A stretch of DNA of 64,000 nt from Crotalaria pallida. Its lineage: Eukaryota; Streptophyta; Magnoliopsida; Fabales; Fabaceae. The position numbers and the translations under genes are program-made. This document shows positions 44,098 through 56,057 of the stretch, one piece after another. Every line of letters starts with the position of its first letter. Positions within the stretch are counted from its first letter, which is position 1. The notes under the pieces were generated by a model. It worked only from the letters and a program-made list of their open reading frames with translations. It had not been told where the DNA came from and searched no databases. The stretch is taken from the NCBI GenBank assembly GCA_037953625.1, contig CM075653.1:9672001-9736000 (forward strand), in the 5' to 3' direction.

Positions 44098-47000
44098 ATT
44101 CTCCCCCACTTATTGGAATTTCGTCCCCGAAATTCTGCTTCCACAATCCTTAACTGGAGAATCATCCCGGAAAAGGTTTGCTAAGCTACGCAACTAACTC
44201 ATCTTAGGTTTACTCCCCCACTTGGGATTGGCATACCATTCAACATGAATGTGCCACAGGATTCTTGCACTCATTGAGGAGCACCGATTATGGTTTAATT
44301 TGGGTCAACCTCTAAGCTACGATTCTAACAGATTTCTAAGGTCAGCTAAGTTTCCTCCGAAACTCTTTCAAAGGTTAGACAGGGCACAAATAACTCTAAG
44401 CACCATTACCCTAAAAGGTTGGGTATACTCTAATTCCAAAATTTAACACTCATGTCTTAACCTAAACTCTAATCAGACACATCCATTATTTGCACAAACA
44501 TAAATTATGTAAGCATCATTCCAGGGCAAACATTCACAACAACAATCCACAACATCTTACACCTTAAACCTAAACATGACTTGACTTAGCTTTCTTCCTA
44601 ACTATCTCTAGTCTAACTTAGGGCTAATACTTACTTATACAAACACATTCACAATTATAATCACATATTTTGAAAATTGCTTAAAAAGGTTTTTGCATAG
44701 CTTGCAACCAAAAATTCATTTTATAAATTCAGTTTCCCAAGGTTTCTGAAGAATTGGAAGATAACGTCCCTGAACATAATAGAACATTTAGGGTAAATTT
44801 TCAAGTCAGTCAGAGTTCATTAGGTTCACTTTTGACCCTGTAACCACTTTGTAAAAGATTTGTAATGGTCGGGGTGAACCTATGTCAAATCCATTTAAAA
44901 TAGCAAACAACTCCAATTGGCTTCAAAATTTGACGGGACATCATCTATACTTAGCCCAAGGATGTGTAAAATTGTCAAACCGATTAGAGCACATAAATTC
45001 ATTTTGTTTAAAATACTAGCTTGCTCCAACTGGCTTGAAATATTACACGAAACAAGGATTCAACCTTAGGTAGCTTATATTAATTCTTCCAAGTCAAACA
45101 AATAGCCTAAGCCCAAAAGCTCGGTTTTCATTTCAAGTAAAAACCCTGGTTACCCAAAAGAAAACATTTAACTAAACACATACATCTTTTAAAACCTTTG
45201 GTTTTAAAAATCACTAAGTATGGGGATTCAAAATTTAAGAAAAGGATATCATACTATTGGTTTATTTAGGAAACAATAACACATTTATAAAAACAAAATT
45301 CTTTTGCAATTTAGGTTCCTCTCTTAATGAGGAATAATTAATTTCATTTTGAAAATTCACTAAAACTTTTAGTTATGCACCTTACCATGATGAGCTGCCT
45401 TCATCTAATTTCATAAGATTCTAGATGAAGGAGTGGCAAATTACACAAGATGGATAAACTCAAAGAAAGAGGAAATGTGTCTTGGACTTGAAAAAGTTTA
45501 GTTCATTCTGCGAGAATTGAAACAATTACATTCCCTTTTTACTTCAAATTTAAAAAATCGAGTTTTCGTTCCGAATTGATTTGAGTCGCATATGAAGGGT
45601 TCCTATTTGCTCGATGTGTGACTTGGTTACCAAATTCACTATTCGATCACTTAGAAATCCTTGTTCTTCTAACTAGTTCTTGAAAATTTGTTGTGCGATC
45701 TCACGATCCATTTAGAATGATTGTGGTTTGGTGCAAATTTTTGAAATTCATTTTAAACACTCACAAACATCAAATACAAATTTCACTTTGCACATAGACC
45801 TATCAAGCACACATATCAATCGAGCACACACAAACAAAATGCAGTTTATCAAGAACACAATTTCCAAAAACAACACTTTTAGTCAATGCTTAGTGGAAAG
45901 TAATTTGGGACTTCTCATAAAGAGGGCAATTGAAAAGTTATTTATCCCAATATTGTTTGAAAACATTTTCGAAAGTTTTAAATCGTTCCCACATAAACAT
46001 AGACTTTTTCATATACACCTATGCACAACCAATGATGTAATCAAAAGTGAGGTAAGAACTTCTACGTTGAATTTTAACCCCATCCTCGATACCTCTTTTC
46101 GTTACAAAATTTTATTATAGTAACTCGGGGTTCAAATCCAATCATTAGAAGCTTCAACTTAACTTTCGATTAATATTAAAGTCACCGGAAACCAAATTAG
46201 TGGTGGAATCAACTACTAGTTCAAGAAAATGTTTTTATTGTTTTTATGAACTCTAATCTAACTGGTGCCACTATGTTACTCGAATAGATTAGAATCGAGG
46301 TCGTAAATCATTTTGATTCCCATGATTCCACTTCTAATTTTTTTTGTCCGCTTACTGTAACACTATACAATTCCACATATAAGCATATTTCGAGTACCCT
46401 TTGGACTGCATTCAAGCCACTTCTCACATTGGGCAAAAAGTTTGTTTTTATTTGAAACTCAGATTAATATGGTTCAGTGGCTTAAATCCAATCGGTTAGT
46501 TCTCGATGCCTATTTTCATTTGATGCCACGATAACTTGAATCAAGTTTAGTTACAGAACCGCTTATTAATTTAGTCTAAACATTATTTTTCGTTCTCTTG
46601 AATACTAATCAAATCAACGTGACCTTAATCACTTGATTGGATTAGTGTTCAAGATTTATAATTTATTTGTTTCATGCGGTTCCATTCCTAATCCCGTTTC
46701 AATTATTTTGACACCAAATTACTCAACAAACATGCATTAAGATCACACACAAAACACTTAGCAAAGCAAACAAACATAAAAGAATTAACACATAAGTTTT
46801 ATACACAGGAGATCCATTACTAATTCACGATGATGCACAAACTTCTAGATTTCGACGACGTCACCGCCCGATAAATGCAACATCGGATTGGCCAATTCCG
46901 ACACTACATTTCATCAGTGGTAATAGCCTTCGTTATCCAGCTAAAATTTATGCACTCCGTTAATAATTAGTAAGATTTCCTTTGTAAGAAACTTTAACCT

Positions 47001-47287
47001 TTAATTAACTCAACTTAGAATTTACATCCCTTTAACAAGAATCATTTTGCACCTTTGAAGTTTTCTGCTTACAAACGTGCCACACTTATAGGATGTAGTT
47101 CTTTGAATTCCCTAAGGGATCCGGCTTAGGTTCCCAAAGAATCACATTCTATTCTCTTTTACTATCAAACATTTTCACTTAAAAGTGTCTCACCTCTGGA
47201 GAAGAAACTTGAGATGAGAGTGTTCGCAGCGAGATCGGGACCACTTTCCCTCAGGTCGGAAAGGAAGGAACTGCTCTGATACCATAA
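44098..47287 (-). mobile_element. Non-coding interior of the gypsy-like element
   Basis: Bounded by the polypurine tract on the left and the PBS on the right, both read on the minus strand. No gag-pol frame or recognisable degenerate pol was found in 3.2 kb, as in large retrotransposon derivatives (LARDs). The largest frame (45,728-46,120, plus strand) is low-complexity and not convincing. Confidence 0.7.
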
Positions 47288-49084
47288 TGTAACACCCAAC
47301 TTTCATTTAAAATATTCATTCAATATATTTAATAAATACATGGAAGAACTTAAAAATTCCTTTTCATAAATTAAATTTATATTCTAAAAATGGGTATTTC
47401 AATTATAATAAGAGTAGCGCAACATAAAATTTTCCTTCTTTCCGTAACCTCTTCTGCGACACTCTCAGATCCTCAAGCTCCTCTTCATTCACCTAAAATG
47501 TTAACCACATAAGGGTGAGACCTTTTCACAACACAGTGAATTAGAATATAGTTAAAGAGCACATAATAGAAACTTAAGCATCATAATCAAATCAAGCCAT
47601 AAATAACAAAATGCTTCACTTTAACACTTATTCCCAAAAATCGTTTTTATTTCCTTTACTTTATCTTGGTCTCACATTGCCGTAGCTTAAGTGAGCACTG
47701 GGACACTTACTTATACTTTGCCATTGATCTTTATTCTTTTAGTTTGTACCACTAGGTAATTTGGTTGCTCCTGCTAGGGCGTTTGTACACCCATTAGGGA
47801 CTTTATTCACCCATCAGGACTTTCACCCACTATGCCTCACCCGTTAGGACTAATACATAATAACTTTTCCCATACTCATTAAATTCCTTAGCATAATCAA
47901 TTACATACTTTCAGTCTTATTCACATTTTCCAGTCTTTTAAATTTTCGTTGAATTGATCACTTGGGACATTGACTCCTAACGGGGCATTTATATATAGTG
48001 GGGCGTTTTTGCCTGACGGGTACCTAGGCCCTAATGGGGCGTTTGTACACCTAGCAGGAACACCTAGTGTCCCAATGTCCCAATGATCAATTCAACCGTC
48101 CATAACAACACAAACACATATACCACAATGCACACATTCCAATTAGCCATTTATAACAAGTAGCAATCATCCACATTCTAGCACTCACAACAAACCAATA
48201 TTCATACATTACCTAGCCACAAATAATCAACATTATCTCACTCTAAACTAAGACTAAAACCCATATTTTCAAGCATCCTAAAATCAATATGTTCATTATT
48301 AATTAAACCATTATCTTTTCCTTGCAATCTCCATATGCCCACTAATCCTTTTACCACCTAATTTCTTGCATTATTAATTAACTTCCTAGTTAGCACTTAG
48401 CCATTTATATTCTCATTTTATACACATTACAAACACAACAACAATCGACAAACACATACATTCACAGAATCAATCGACATACACAGGTATGTCTCAGTAT
48501 GCTTAAATATAAATCATCTCCCTAGGGTTCTTCACATCCTACATTACCAACATACATAGAGGGGATTTTTAGCAATTTTTATCAAATAAATTAAATTATA
48601 TCAATTAAATTAAATTGTTACATATTAACTTAAATCAAATTTTATACATTCTTCCTAAACCAATTTTTACTGGTGCTATTTTGCTACCCACAACCCAATT
48701 CAACTACTTGGCCCAAATCCTATTATATACCCCAACTATCCCTAACTCAAAGTGTGGAAAAGAGACTCCCCTTACCTTAGAGAGGGAGAGAGCCCACACA
48801 AAGCTCCAAGGACTCCAAATTTACTCCGGATCTACCTTGACTCCAACTCCTTAGCCCAAATTCCACTTGAATCTTGAGATTGGAGGAGAGAGAAAGGGAA
48901 TCCTAGATGAGAGAGAAAGGGCCACGAATTTGGGGAAAGAGTCACCAAGGGAGGAGGTGGAGATTAGATCATGAGGGAGATGATGATGAACCTCATGGGT
49001 GAAGGTTTGGGAGTGGTGGATTTGGGTGGTGTATGTGGGTGTTTAGAGAGAGGAAGCCATGGAGGTGGTGAGAGAAACAGAACC
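47288..49084 (-). repeat. Right gypsy LTR, first segment
   Basis: Begins TGTAACACCCAACTTTC directly after the PBS complement. It continues 0.67 kb further than the left copy before copia insertion at GAACC (49,080-49,084). The remaining LTR part is not in the window. Confidence 0.85.
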
Positions 49085-52000
49085 TGTAAGTTCCATGATG
49101 AATGTTTTGATAATGACAAAGTGTTTTGAACAAGCTACAAAGATGTTGATCAAGTTTCAAGTTCAACAAGCAACAACAAACATCAAGTGAAGAGAGAAAA
49201 CAAGCTCATGAAGACTTAGTTTGAGTGTAATTGTAATTGTTTTATCTTTTGCCTCTCAAGCTTCTTAGGTCTTTTATTTGGTTAGAGTTTATTTAGAGGG
49301 TAGTGAATCTCTATCATAGTCATGATTAAATCATAATTTGAGTTTTCACTTAACCTAGAATCAATAGGTGGCTTAAAGGTTTGAGAGGAAAGGTTTAGTT
49401 TTGAGAAAACAAGTTTTAATCAAGTTTCATCAGGGTTTAATCGATTAAAACCCAGAGTAATCGATTAGTACTCGATTAAGGCAAGATTTAATCGATTAAG
49501 TACTGCTGAACTGGTTTTTTAAAATACGATTTTCACTTCTCAAAATCAGTTTTCAAGTGCTACAACTTTTGGGTATTCTATATAAACCTTTTTCTAATCT
49601 TTGTGATTAATATACATCATTTTCATAATCAATTTTACAAGAATCAAGCCATTCTATTCTCTCTCAATTTCAAAGATCAAAGCTTTTATATTTTCATATT
49701 CTTTGATCAAGAACCTTTGAATCTCTTATGTTGAATTGTCATAGCTATTGATTGAGATTCATAGGATTGTTATTGTGTTTTCAATTGTGTTGTAATCTTT
49801 GCAAGAAGGCAAGCCATCTACAACAAACAAGAAGCCTTGGTGTGTCGATTATCATCAAGCAAATCTCATTGGAGAAGAAGAAAGTCTTGGTTGTGAATCA
49901 AGCAAAGTGAAGACTTGGTGTGTGGATTATCATCAAGCAAAGAAGACTTGTTGTGTCGATTATCAACAAGGGGTAGAGGTTAGATTAGAGAGAAGATCAA
50001 TAGGATTACAAGGCAAGGGTGTGGAGTATCTCTTGTAGGCTAGCAAGAAGGGAGTCTTGTGAGGCACTTGTAATTTGAGAACTCTAATTCCTCATAGTAA
50101 AGAATCTCTCTTGGTTGAAGAGGGGACTGGATGTAGCTTTCAAGCGGATGAAAGTGAACCAGGATAAATCACTGTGTCGTATCTCTAAACCCTTAACTCT
50201 TTACATTCAAGTCAATTCATTGTGTTCTTGATTGAAAACCTAGAGAAAGATTGATTTTTTATAATTGATTTAATTGAATATTTATTGTTCAAATTGATAA
50301 AGGGAAAATCATTTTCATAACTAGGATAATCAATAAGAATATAGGTGTTAATTGTTTTCGCTGAATCTCTGATCTTACGTGTTGATTGATTGATTTTCGT
50401 ATTCGATTGAAAAGTGATTTTTCAGTTTCTGATAGATTTAATCGATTAAGTGTTCGTTTAATCGATTAAGGACTTTTGAACTTTCAGGTTTAATCGATTA
50501 AATTGCAGGTTAATCGATTAAATTTCAGTTTAATCGATTAAGTGCTGTAGAATTTGCAAAAATCATTTGTTTTGATTGTTTTGATTTGTTTCGTTCGAAA
50601 ATCTTTCAAGGTTTCTTAAACACCTATTCAACCCCCCCTTCTAGGTGTTCTTCTAGGGTTCCTTAGTTGTTTCAACCACCAATTGCGGTTTTTTCAATTG
50701 GTATCAGAGCTCGGTCGAAAGACACGAGCATAAGAGCTTTTTCGTAAAGATCCTTTAAGAAAATCGCAATGGGTTCCATGAATCCCTTTGGTGGTGAAGG
50801 TTATTCAATAAATCGTCCTCCATTGTTTGCCGGAGAAGGCTATGCATATTGGAAAGTTAGAATGAAAATCTTTATCCAAGCCATAGATAGTGAAATTTGG
50901 AAAGTAGTTGAAAAAGGCCCTCATATCCCCTCTAGTTTAGTTGAAGGCGTAGTACATTTAATCCCCGAGGATAAGTGGAAGGATGATGATAGAAAGAAAG
51001 TACAATATGATTATAAAGCAAAGAATATCATTACCTCCGCTTTATCCTATGACGAGTTCTTTAGAGTTTCTCAATGTTCTAGTGCTAAAGAAATGTGGGA
51101 CACTTTACAAGTGACTCATGAAGGAACTAGTGAGGTTAGGAGAGCTAGATTGAATGCTTTAATGCGTGATTATGAATTGTTTCAAGTGCTTCCAAATGAA
51201 TCTATTAATGATATGCAAAAGCGTTTTACTCATATTATTAACCATTTACTTGCTCTTGGTAAGACTTTCTTACAAGGTGAACTTTCTAACAAAGTGTTGA
51301 GATGTTTAGACAAGAATTGGCAACCAAAAGTAACGGCTATTGTTGAATCTAAGAATTTGGATGCTATGGATCTAGCAACACTTTTCGGAAAGCTTCAAGA
51401 ACATGAAATGGAGCTTGGACGATTAAGTATCAATGAAGAGTCGGATAAGAACAAAGAAAGAAAGGGACTTGCTCTTAAAGTCAATAGATCATACAAAAAG
51501 AAAGAGAGTTCCGATGATGATGATAGTGAAGATTCCGATTTGGATGTTGATGAAAAAGAAATGAAACTTTTACTAAGGAAGTTTGACAAATTTCTAAGGA
51601 GAAAAGGAAGGTTGAACAAAGACAAACGTAAAGAGAAGGATTCCCCACACTTCAAGACCAAGACTTCAAAAGAAGGTGTAGTTTGCCATGAATGCGAAAA
51701 ACCCGGACATCTCAAGTATTCGTGCTCTAAGTATCTCAAGAAGAAGGAGAAAGACAAGAAAAATTCTAAATCTAAAAGAGCATACATAGTTTGGGATAGT
51801 GATGAAGATAACAAGAAAAGCACATCGAGTAGTTCATTGGATGATGAAGAAGCCGCTTGTCTCAACTTGATAACTCTAGTAGATGAAGAACAAAGTTCAA
51901 ATGATGAATCAAGTGAACAAAGCGAGGAAAGCGATGTAAGTCATACTAAATCCGAAATTTCTTCTAAATATGAATTGTTATATAATGCTTATGAAGAAAT

Positions 52001-52456
52001 GCATGAACAACTTGAAAAACTAGCTTTGAAAAACATTAAAAGAAAGAAGCTCATTTTGAAACATCAAAAAGAGATTTTAGAACTTCAAAAACAAGTTGAT
52101 GAGCTTAATCTTGAAAATGAAACTCTTGATCTTATATATGCTAGTTCTTCTTGTGATTGTGCTAGTAGAGTGAATATTGTGGTTGATTGTGAGAATTGCA
52201 AGTTGCTTAAAGATGAAAATGCTATTTTGAAAAATAAGCTTACAAGTTTCACAAATGGTGATATTAGATTGCGCACATTGTTAAATTTTCAAAGAGAAAA
52301 TTCAAACAAGTTTGGTTTGGGTTATACTAATGCTAAGAGTAATTCTCATAGAAATGTTGTTGATTTTTCTAAGGTTGATTTTTCAAATGCACCAACATGT
52401 TTCTATTGTGGTACTCATGGACATACTTCAAATGTGTGTTATGTTAAAGTGCATGG
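49085..52456 (+). mobile_element. Copia element copy 2, cut off inside gag
   Basis: A complete 5' LTR of 1,612 bp (49,085-50,696), PBS TGGTATCAGAGC (50,699-50,710) and gag from 50,769 are present. Identity to copy 1 ends abruptly after GTGCATGGTA at about 52,456. Preceded by the duplication GAACC. The LTR TATA box is TATATAAA at 49,579-49,586. Confidence 0.85.
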
Positions 52457-52469
52457 TAAAATAAACTAA
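50769..52469 (+). pseudogene. gag: Copia gag, copy 2, 3'-truncated
   Basis: The open frame of 566 codons has the same architecture as copy 1 and keeps the frame through to the second knuckle CFYCGTHGHTSNVC (residues 544-557). It is then replaced by foreign sequence giving a stop four codons later. In knuckle 1 a Gly is replaced by Glu (CHECEKPGH). The zinc ligands C, C, H, C are intact in both knuckles. The frame is otherwise intact but lacks the end of Gag and everything beyond. Confidence 0.85.
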
Positions 52470-53142
52470 TATTTTGTATATAATAAACTAATATTGGAAT
52501 ATTGTAAAATATATATAATATATCAATATATGCATTATCAGCGTGGAAGAAAAGGAATATTAATATTCTTCTTATAAGACCACATCTATCAATGTTAGAA
52601 AAATATAAGCTGTATCATTGGAGAACTTCAATAATTTACATGATTAATGTAGAGAACTTTCATTAGATATAAATATAAAACATTATTAAGTTGCAATTTA
52701 TATATTCGGAACAAGATGGAAAAGACAATGAGAATAATTTTAATCTAAGAGATTAACTTTAACAATGTGTAAGAAAAAATTTTAATGTTTATTCCCACTA
52801 ATAAGATAATTTATAATGTTTATTTTCATCGACATATTTAATACCTTTATATATTCTGCACTTCAATTAATGATGATTAATCATACTCTTGAAGTACACC
52901 AAATAAAAAAGATGTAAAATATAATAAGAGGATATAACATGCGTAACTTTAAATAATAGCCAAAATTATAAAATTAAATTCATAAAATATAAAATAGTAG
53001 AGCAGAATACGAAAAGTTAACCAAGGTCCATGACAAAATACTGGAAAAACAGATAAAAACAACTTAAAAAGTTCAAGGGTCAACATAAATAGATATAAAA
53101 TAGAGACAAGAAAATTTAAAAAATTCACTCGAGGCCGTCATT
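52457..53142. other. AT-rich sequence right of the gag junction
   Basis: It starts with two imperfect copies of AATAAACTAATATT (52,459 and 52,480). No gene is supported. It is the first sequence of the unrelated 52-64 kb block. Confidence 0.5.
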
Positions 53143-53761
53143 TCAATTGTTGATCATGGGTGCTTCTTCTGGAATAATTTCATCTTCCTCACTTTGGTCT
53201 TCATCGCTTCCTTCTTCGTCTTCATCATCAAACATGTCCTCTTCCGATTCCCACATTTCATCTTCCTCATCCGTGATCTCAATCTCCTCAAATTCAACCT
53301 CATCTTCACTCTCATAAAGATACAATGGTGAATCAGGTCGAATGAGGCCATCCCATTGAGGAATTGCAACTCGGAATCTTTCTCCTCCAACATAACAGAA
53401 ATGCACTTCCTGACCATCAACCAAACCATATCGATTCTGAATAATTGTCCACCCTTTGATAATTTGTTCACCAGCATAACAAATATGGAGGCGTATGACA
53501 TCTGCATCTGGAAGATGACATGTCCAATATCCACCAGCTTCTTTCGACCATTTATTCAACCACTCATTATCAATAGAAAACATAGTCTGCGTATTTTTTC
53601 ATATAAATCGTGAAAATATCATAGAACGATGCGTAAAGTAGTTTAAAAATGAAGAAGGAACAGTAGCAAAAATTAGTAAAAAAAAAAGACCTATCATATA
53701 CCTTCCTGGAGTCATTGATTACAATCTGACGGTATATATAACAGTGGCAAAGAGTTGACAT
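53143..53761 (-). CDS. Small B3-like protein with acidic tail
   Basis: Two exons on the minus strand, 53761-53702 and 53586-53143, join in frame (AAG/GTATAT donor, CGCAG acceptor) to give about 167 aa. Residues 65-95 read GWTIIQNRYGL.DGQEVHF.Y.GGERFRVAI. This follows the closing block of plant B3 DNA-binding domains (GW..F...N.L..GD...F.y.G...F.V.I). Only a partial B3 fold is evident and the N-terminal DNA-contact part is unusual. Residues about 110-167 are almost entirely Asp/Glu/Ser. A nucleic-acid-binding or chromatin role is an inference. TATATATA lies near 53,993 upstream. A second, shorter frame on the same strand is a shadow. Confidence 0.6.
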
Positions 53762-54474
53762 TTTTTGCTTGAACCATGGTGATTCTGGAATACTAAACAG
53801 AATGGAGTTAGTCTATCAAGATGTATATTGATTAGTTGATGAAGCAGTTGAATAAATGAGGATTAGAAAAATAGTGATGAAGAAAAAAAGAAATCGATAG
53901 AGACGCTTAGAAGATGACTATACCGTGTATTTCAAGAAGAAGTGCTTTAGTGATTGTTGATAACTGTTATTATTAATACTTTCGGGGACTTAGTATATAT
54001 ACTGCAAGAATAAATCGTATGAAAAGGGAAATGTCTTTTCAACTGAAGAGACACAGTTGTCTAGCATTCTTCATTGAAAATGGTTTTTTATTTATTTGTA
54101 ATTAAGACCCCAAACGGTTGCATGGCTAAAGGTCGGTTGAGTGGCAAACTTTAATTTTATCGGTCAGTGAGATAGTAATTGTAGTGAATCTCTTGGAAAA
54201 AACGTTTCAATGGACAAAAGATATGCAGTGCTGCTGACATTTTTATCATCATCTCATTTCCATATTGTATATTGTGAACCTCCCTCTATTTAATTCAGAA
54301 TGAATAAATATAGTCTTTTCTAATATAGATTTTGCATAGTATATTAAAAAATGCATAATAAATTTTAGTGTGATAATTTTATATAAAGGTCTATACATAT
54401 CTTATTTACTGATTGTATTGGTAATGACAAAAATATATGACAATTTCATAAATTACCTCTAATAAGAATATTAT
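53762..54474. other. Upstream region of the B3-like gene
   Basis: A TATATATA stretch near 53,993 could be the TATA box for minus-strand transcription. No other feature is supported. Confidence 0.4.
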
Positions 54475-55030
54475 TTGAAATTAAAATACTCAGGAAGAAA
54501 CGATGTATTTGATTTTAAAAAATAATGATTGTGGGAGTATTGGCAATAAATATGTCCTCTAACAATATTAATGGCCACATTTTTTATATGAGGAAAAAAA
54601 TTAACAGAAAATTGATGCTAAGTTATTATAGTGAGGAACACAGTGAGTTACTCACGGATGCAACATGTAGGTATAAATTTGAGGAGAGAAAAATGTGCAA
54701 GATATAAAGTATTCAATTATCAAGTGGCAAAAAAATATTTAAATTGGAAGTTTGAAATAAAAATACTCAAAGAAAAAGGTATATTTGATTAAAAAAAATT
54801 ATGATTGTGGGAGTATTGGAAATAAATATTTCCTCTAACAATATTAATGGCCACGTTTTTTATAAGGGGAAAAAAATTAACTAAAAATTGATGATAAGTT
54901 ATTGTACTGAGAAACACAATGAGTTAGTCACTGATGGAACATACAGGTCTAAATTCGAGGAGAGCAAAATGTGCAAGAGACAAAGTATTCAATTATCAAT
55001 TTGCAAAAAATATTTAAATTGGAAGTTAAA
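54475..55030. repeat. Tandem duplication of a 277-bp unit
   Basis: Copy 1 (54,475-54,751) and copy 2 (54,752 to about 55,030) share TTGAAAT.AAAATACTCA, ATGATTGTGGGAGTATTGG, CTCTAACAATATTAATGGCC and TATTTAAATTGGAAGTT. They are about 87-90% identical by eye. A short frame over copy 1 is not conserved in copy 2. Confidence 0.85.
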
Positions 55031-55099
55031 ATGTATTATCACATTATAAACATTTTGACACATTATACGCATAATAATAGTATACATTTTGGCCGTTTC

Positions 55100-55452
55100 T
55101 TTTATACAACTGAGAAAAAAAATTGACTTATCAGTGGGCTTAGCAGAGTACGGCCCAGTTTATTGTAGTGGTGGAGGGAAGTTAAGAATTAGAACGGTTA
55201 CATAAAAATTTGAACGGAAATACTATACTGTACTTCCATAATCAGGGAAAAATATATCAAAAATCGCTACAGATATTGATAGCAGGAATTATCTTGAAAC
55301 CTAAATTTCTCGTCAGTGTGGTCGAACTACAAAAGTATCAGAGGTTGCGAGAAAATTTAAATTGTTTTTGAAGCTTTGGAAGTGAATTTCAAGGGTTTGA
55401 AAGAAAGCAGCATCGAAAATCTTGGGTTCAATTCAACTTCCACACCAACCAG
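55100..55452 (+). promoter_or_regulatory. Promoter and leader exon of paralogue A
   Basis: GTGGGCTTA.CAG..TA.GGCCCAG and AGTGGTGGAGGGAAG (55,133-55,185) recur as GTGGGCTTTTACAGTATGGGC and AGTAGTGGAGGGAAG upstream of paralogue B (58,833-58,877). GGGCY motifs of this kind are common in plant proximal promoters. An untranslated exon probably ends at 55,452 (CAACCAG/GTAAAA). Confidence 0.5.
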
Positions 55453-56057
55453 GTAAAAAATCAACTTTACTTCTTCAATAGTTTGTATGGCTAATTAAGA
55501 AATTTATACTGTCATCAAGCAATTAATATGTGTGTTTGGACACAGAATCAACAGAAGTAAGAAAAGAATAAAAAAAAAGAATATTTACTGATAATGACGC
55601 GATTTAATTTCTTGCATTGTGTATTGAAAATGGTTAACTGGTGAATTTGATTATAAGGTAAAATTTAAAATTACTTTATGCCTTTATTGAAGTATGATCT
55701 TTGCTGGTGTCTGCGATACGTTACTCCAGTCTTTTAAACCCCCATTTAGTTTGATTAGATGGGTTCAATAAGAGAGGATTAAAGTTTGGAATGGATGAAA
55801 AATGTGAAATCATCGTTGATATAGAGAGAGAATGTACTATTATAGATTTAATTGAAAAATAGAGGTAGATCCGTGTAGTATAGAAATGCCGAGCAAGTTG
55901 GAGAACGAGGTTAAGGAGGCATAAGAGATGTACAACACAATCAATTGAGGTACATGCCAAAGTTACCGAGGGATGGTACCTCAATTGATAAAGTACATAA
56001 TTTAATTTATGGTTTCTGCGTTGATACTGATCTCGGTTTGCCTCCTTTTCCCCAGGT

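Larger units (their letters stand above)
37156..49084 (-). mobile_element. Gypsy-like non-coding (LARD-like) retrotransposon with nested copia
   Basis: On the minus strand the 5' LTR is at the right (from 47,288) and the 3' LTR at the left. The LTR, on the plus strand, runs TGTAACACCCAACTTTC ... GGGATGTTACA. It is present at 37,156-38,270 plus 43,422-44,097 (left, interrupted) and 47,288-49,084 (right, then interrupted). Combining the pieces gives an LTR of about 2.47 kb. The complement of the PBS (GCTCTGATACCA at 47,272-47,283) and of the polypurine tract (ATTCTCCCCCACTT at 44,098) sit exactly at the LTR borders. The 3.19-kb interior has no pol or gag frame. Left flank CCTTT (37,151-37,155) may be half of the target duplication. 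The two LTRs differ at only about ten sites over the first 1.1 kb. Confidence 0.8.

Noticed and set aside
45728..46120. 130-codon frame in the gypsy-like interior
   Set aside because: It lies antisense to the element, is low-complexity, and has no gag or pol motif.
49799..50038. 79-codon open frame in the copia LTR (also 42,521-42,760)
   Set aside because: The frame begins with TTG, not ATG, and its openness follows from the threefold short module. Treated as an LTR feature, not a protein gene.
52440..52470. Helitron terminus at the gag junction
   Set aside because: Neither a 5' TC after A nor a 3' CTRR (YYAG on the plus strand) before T is present at 52,456, and no terminal hairpin was found.
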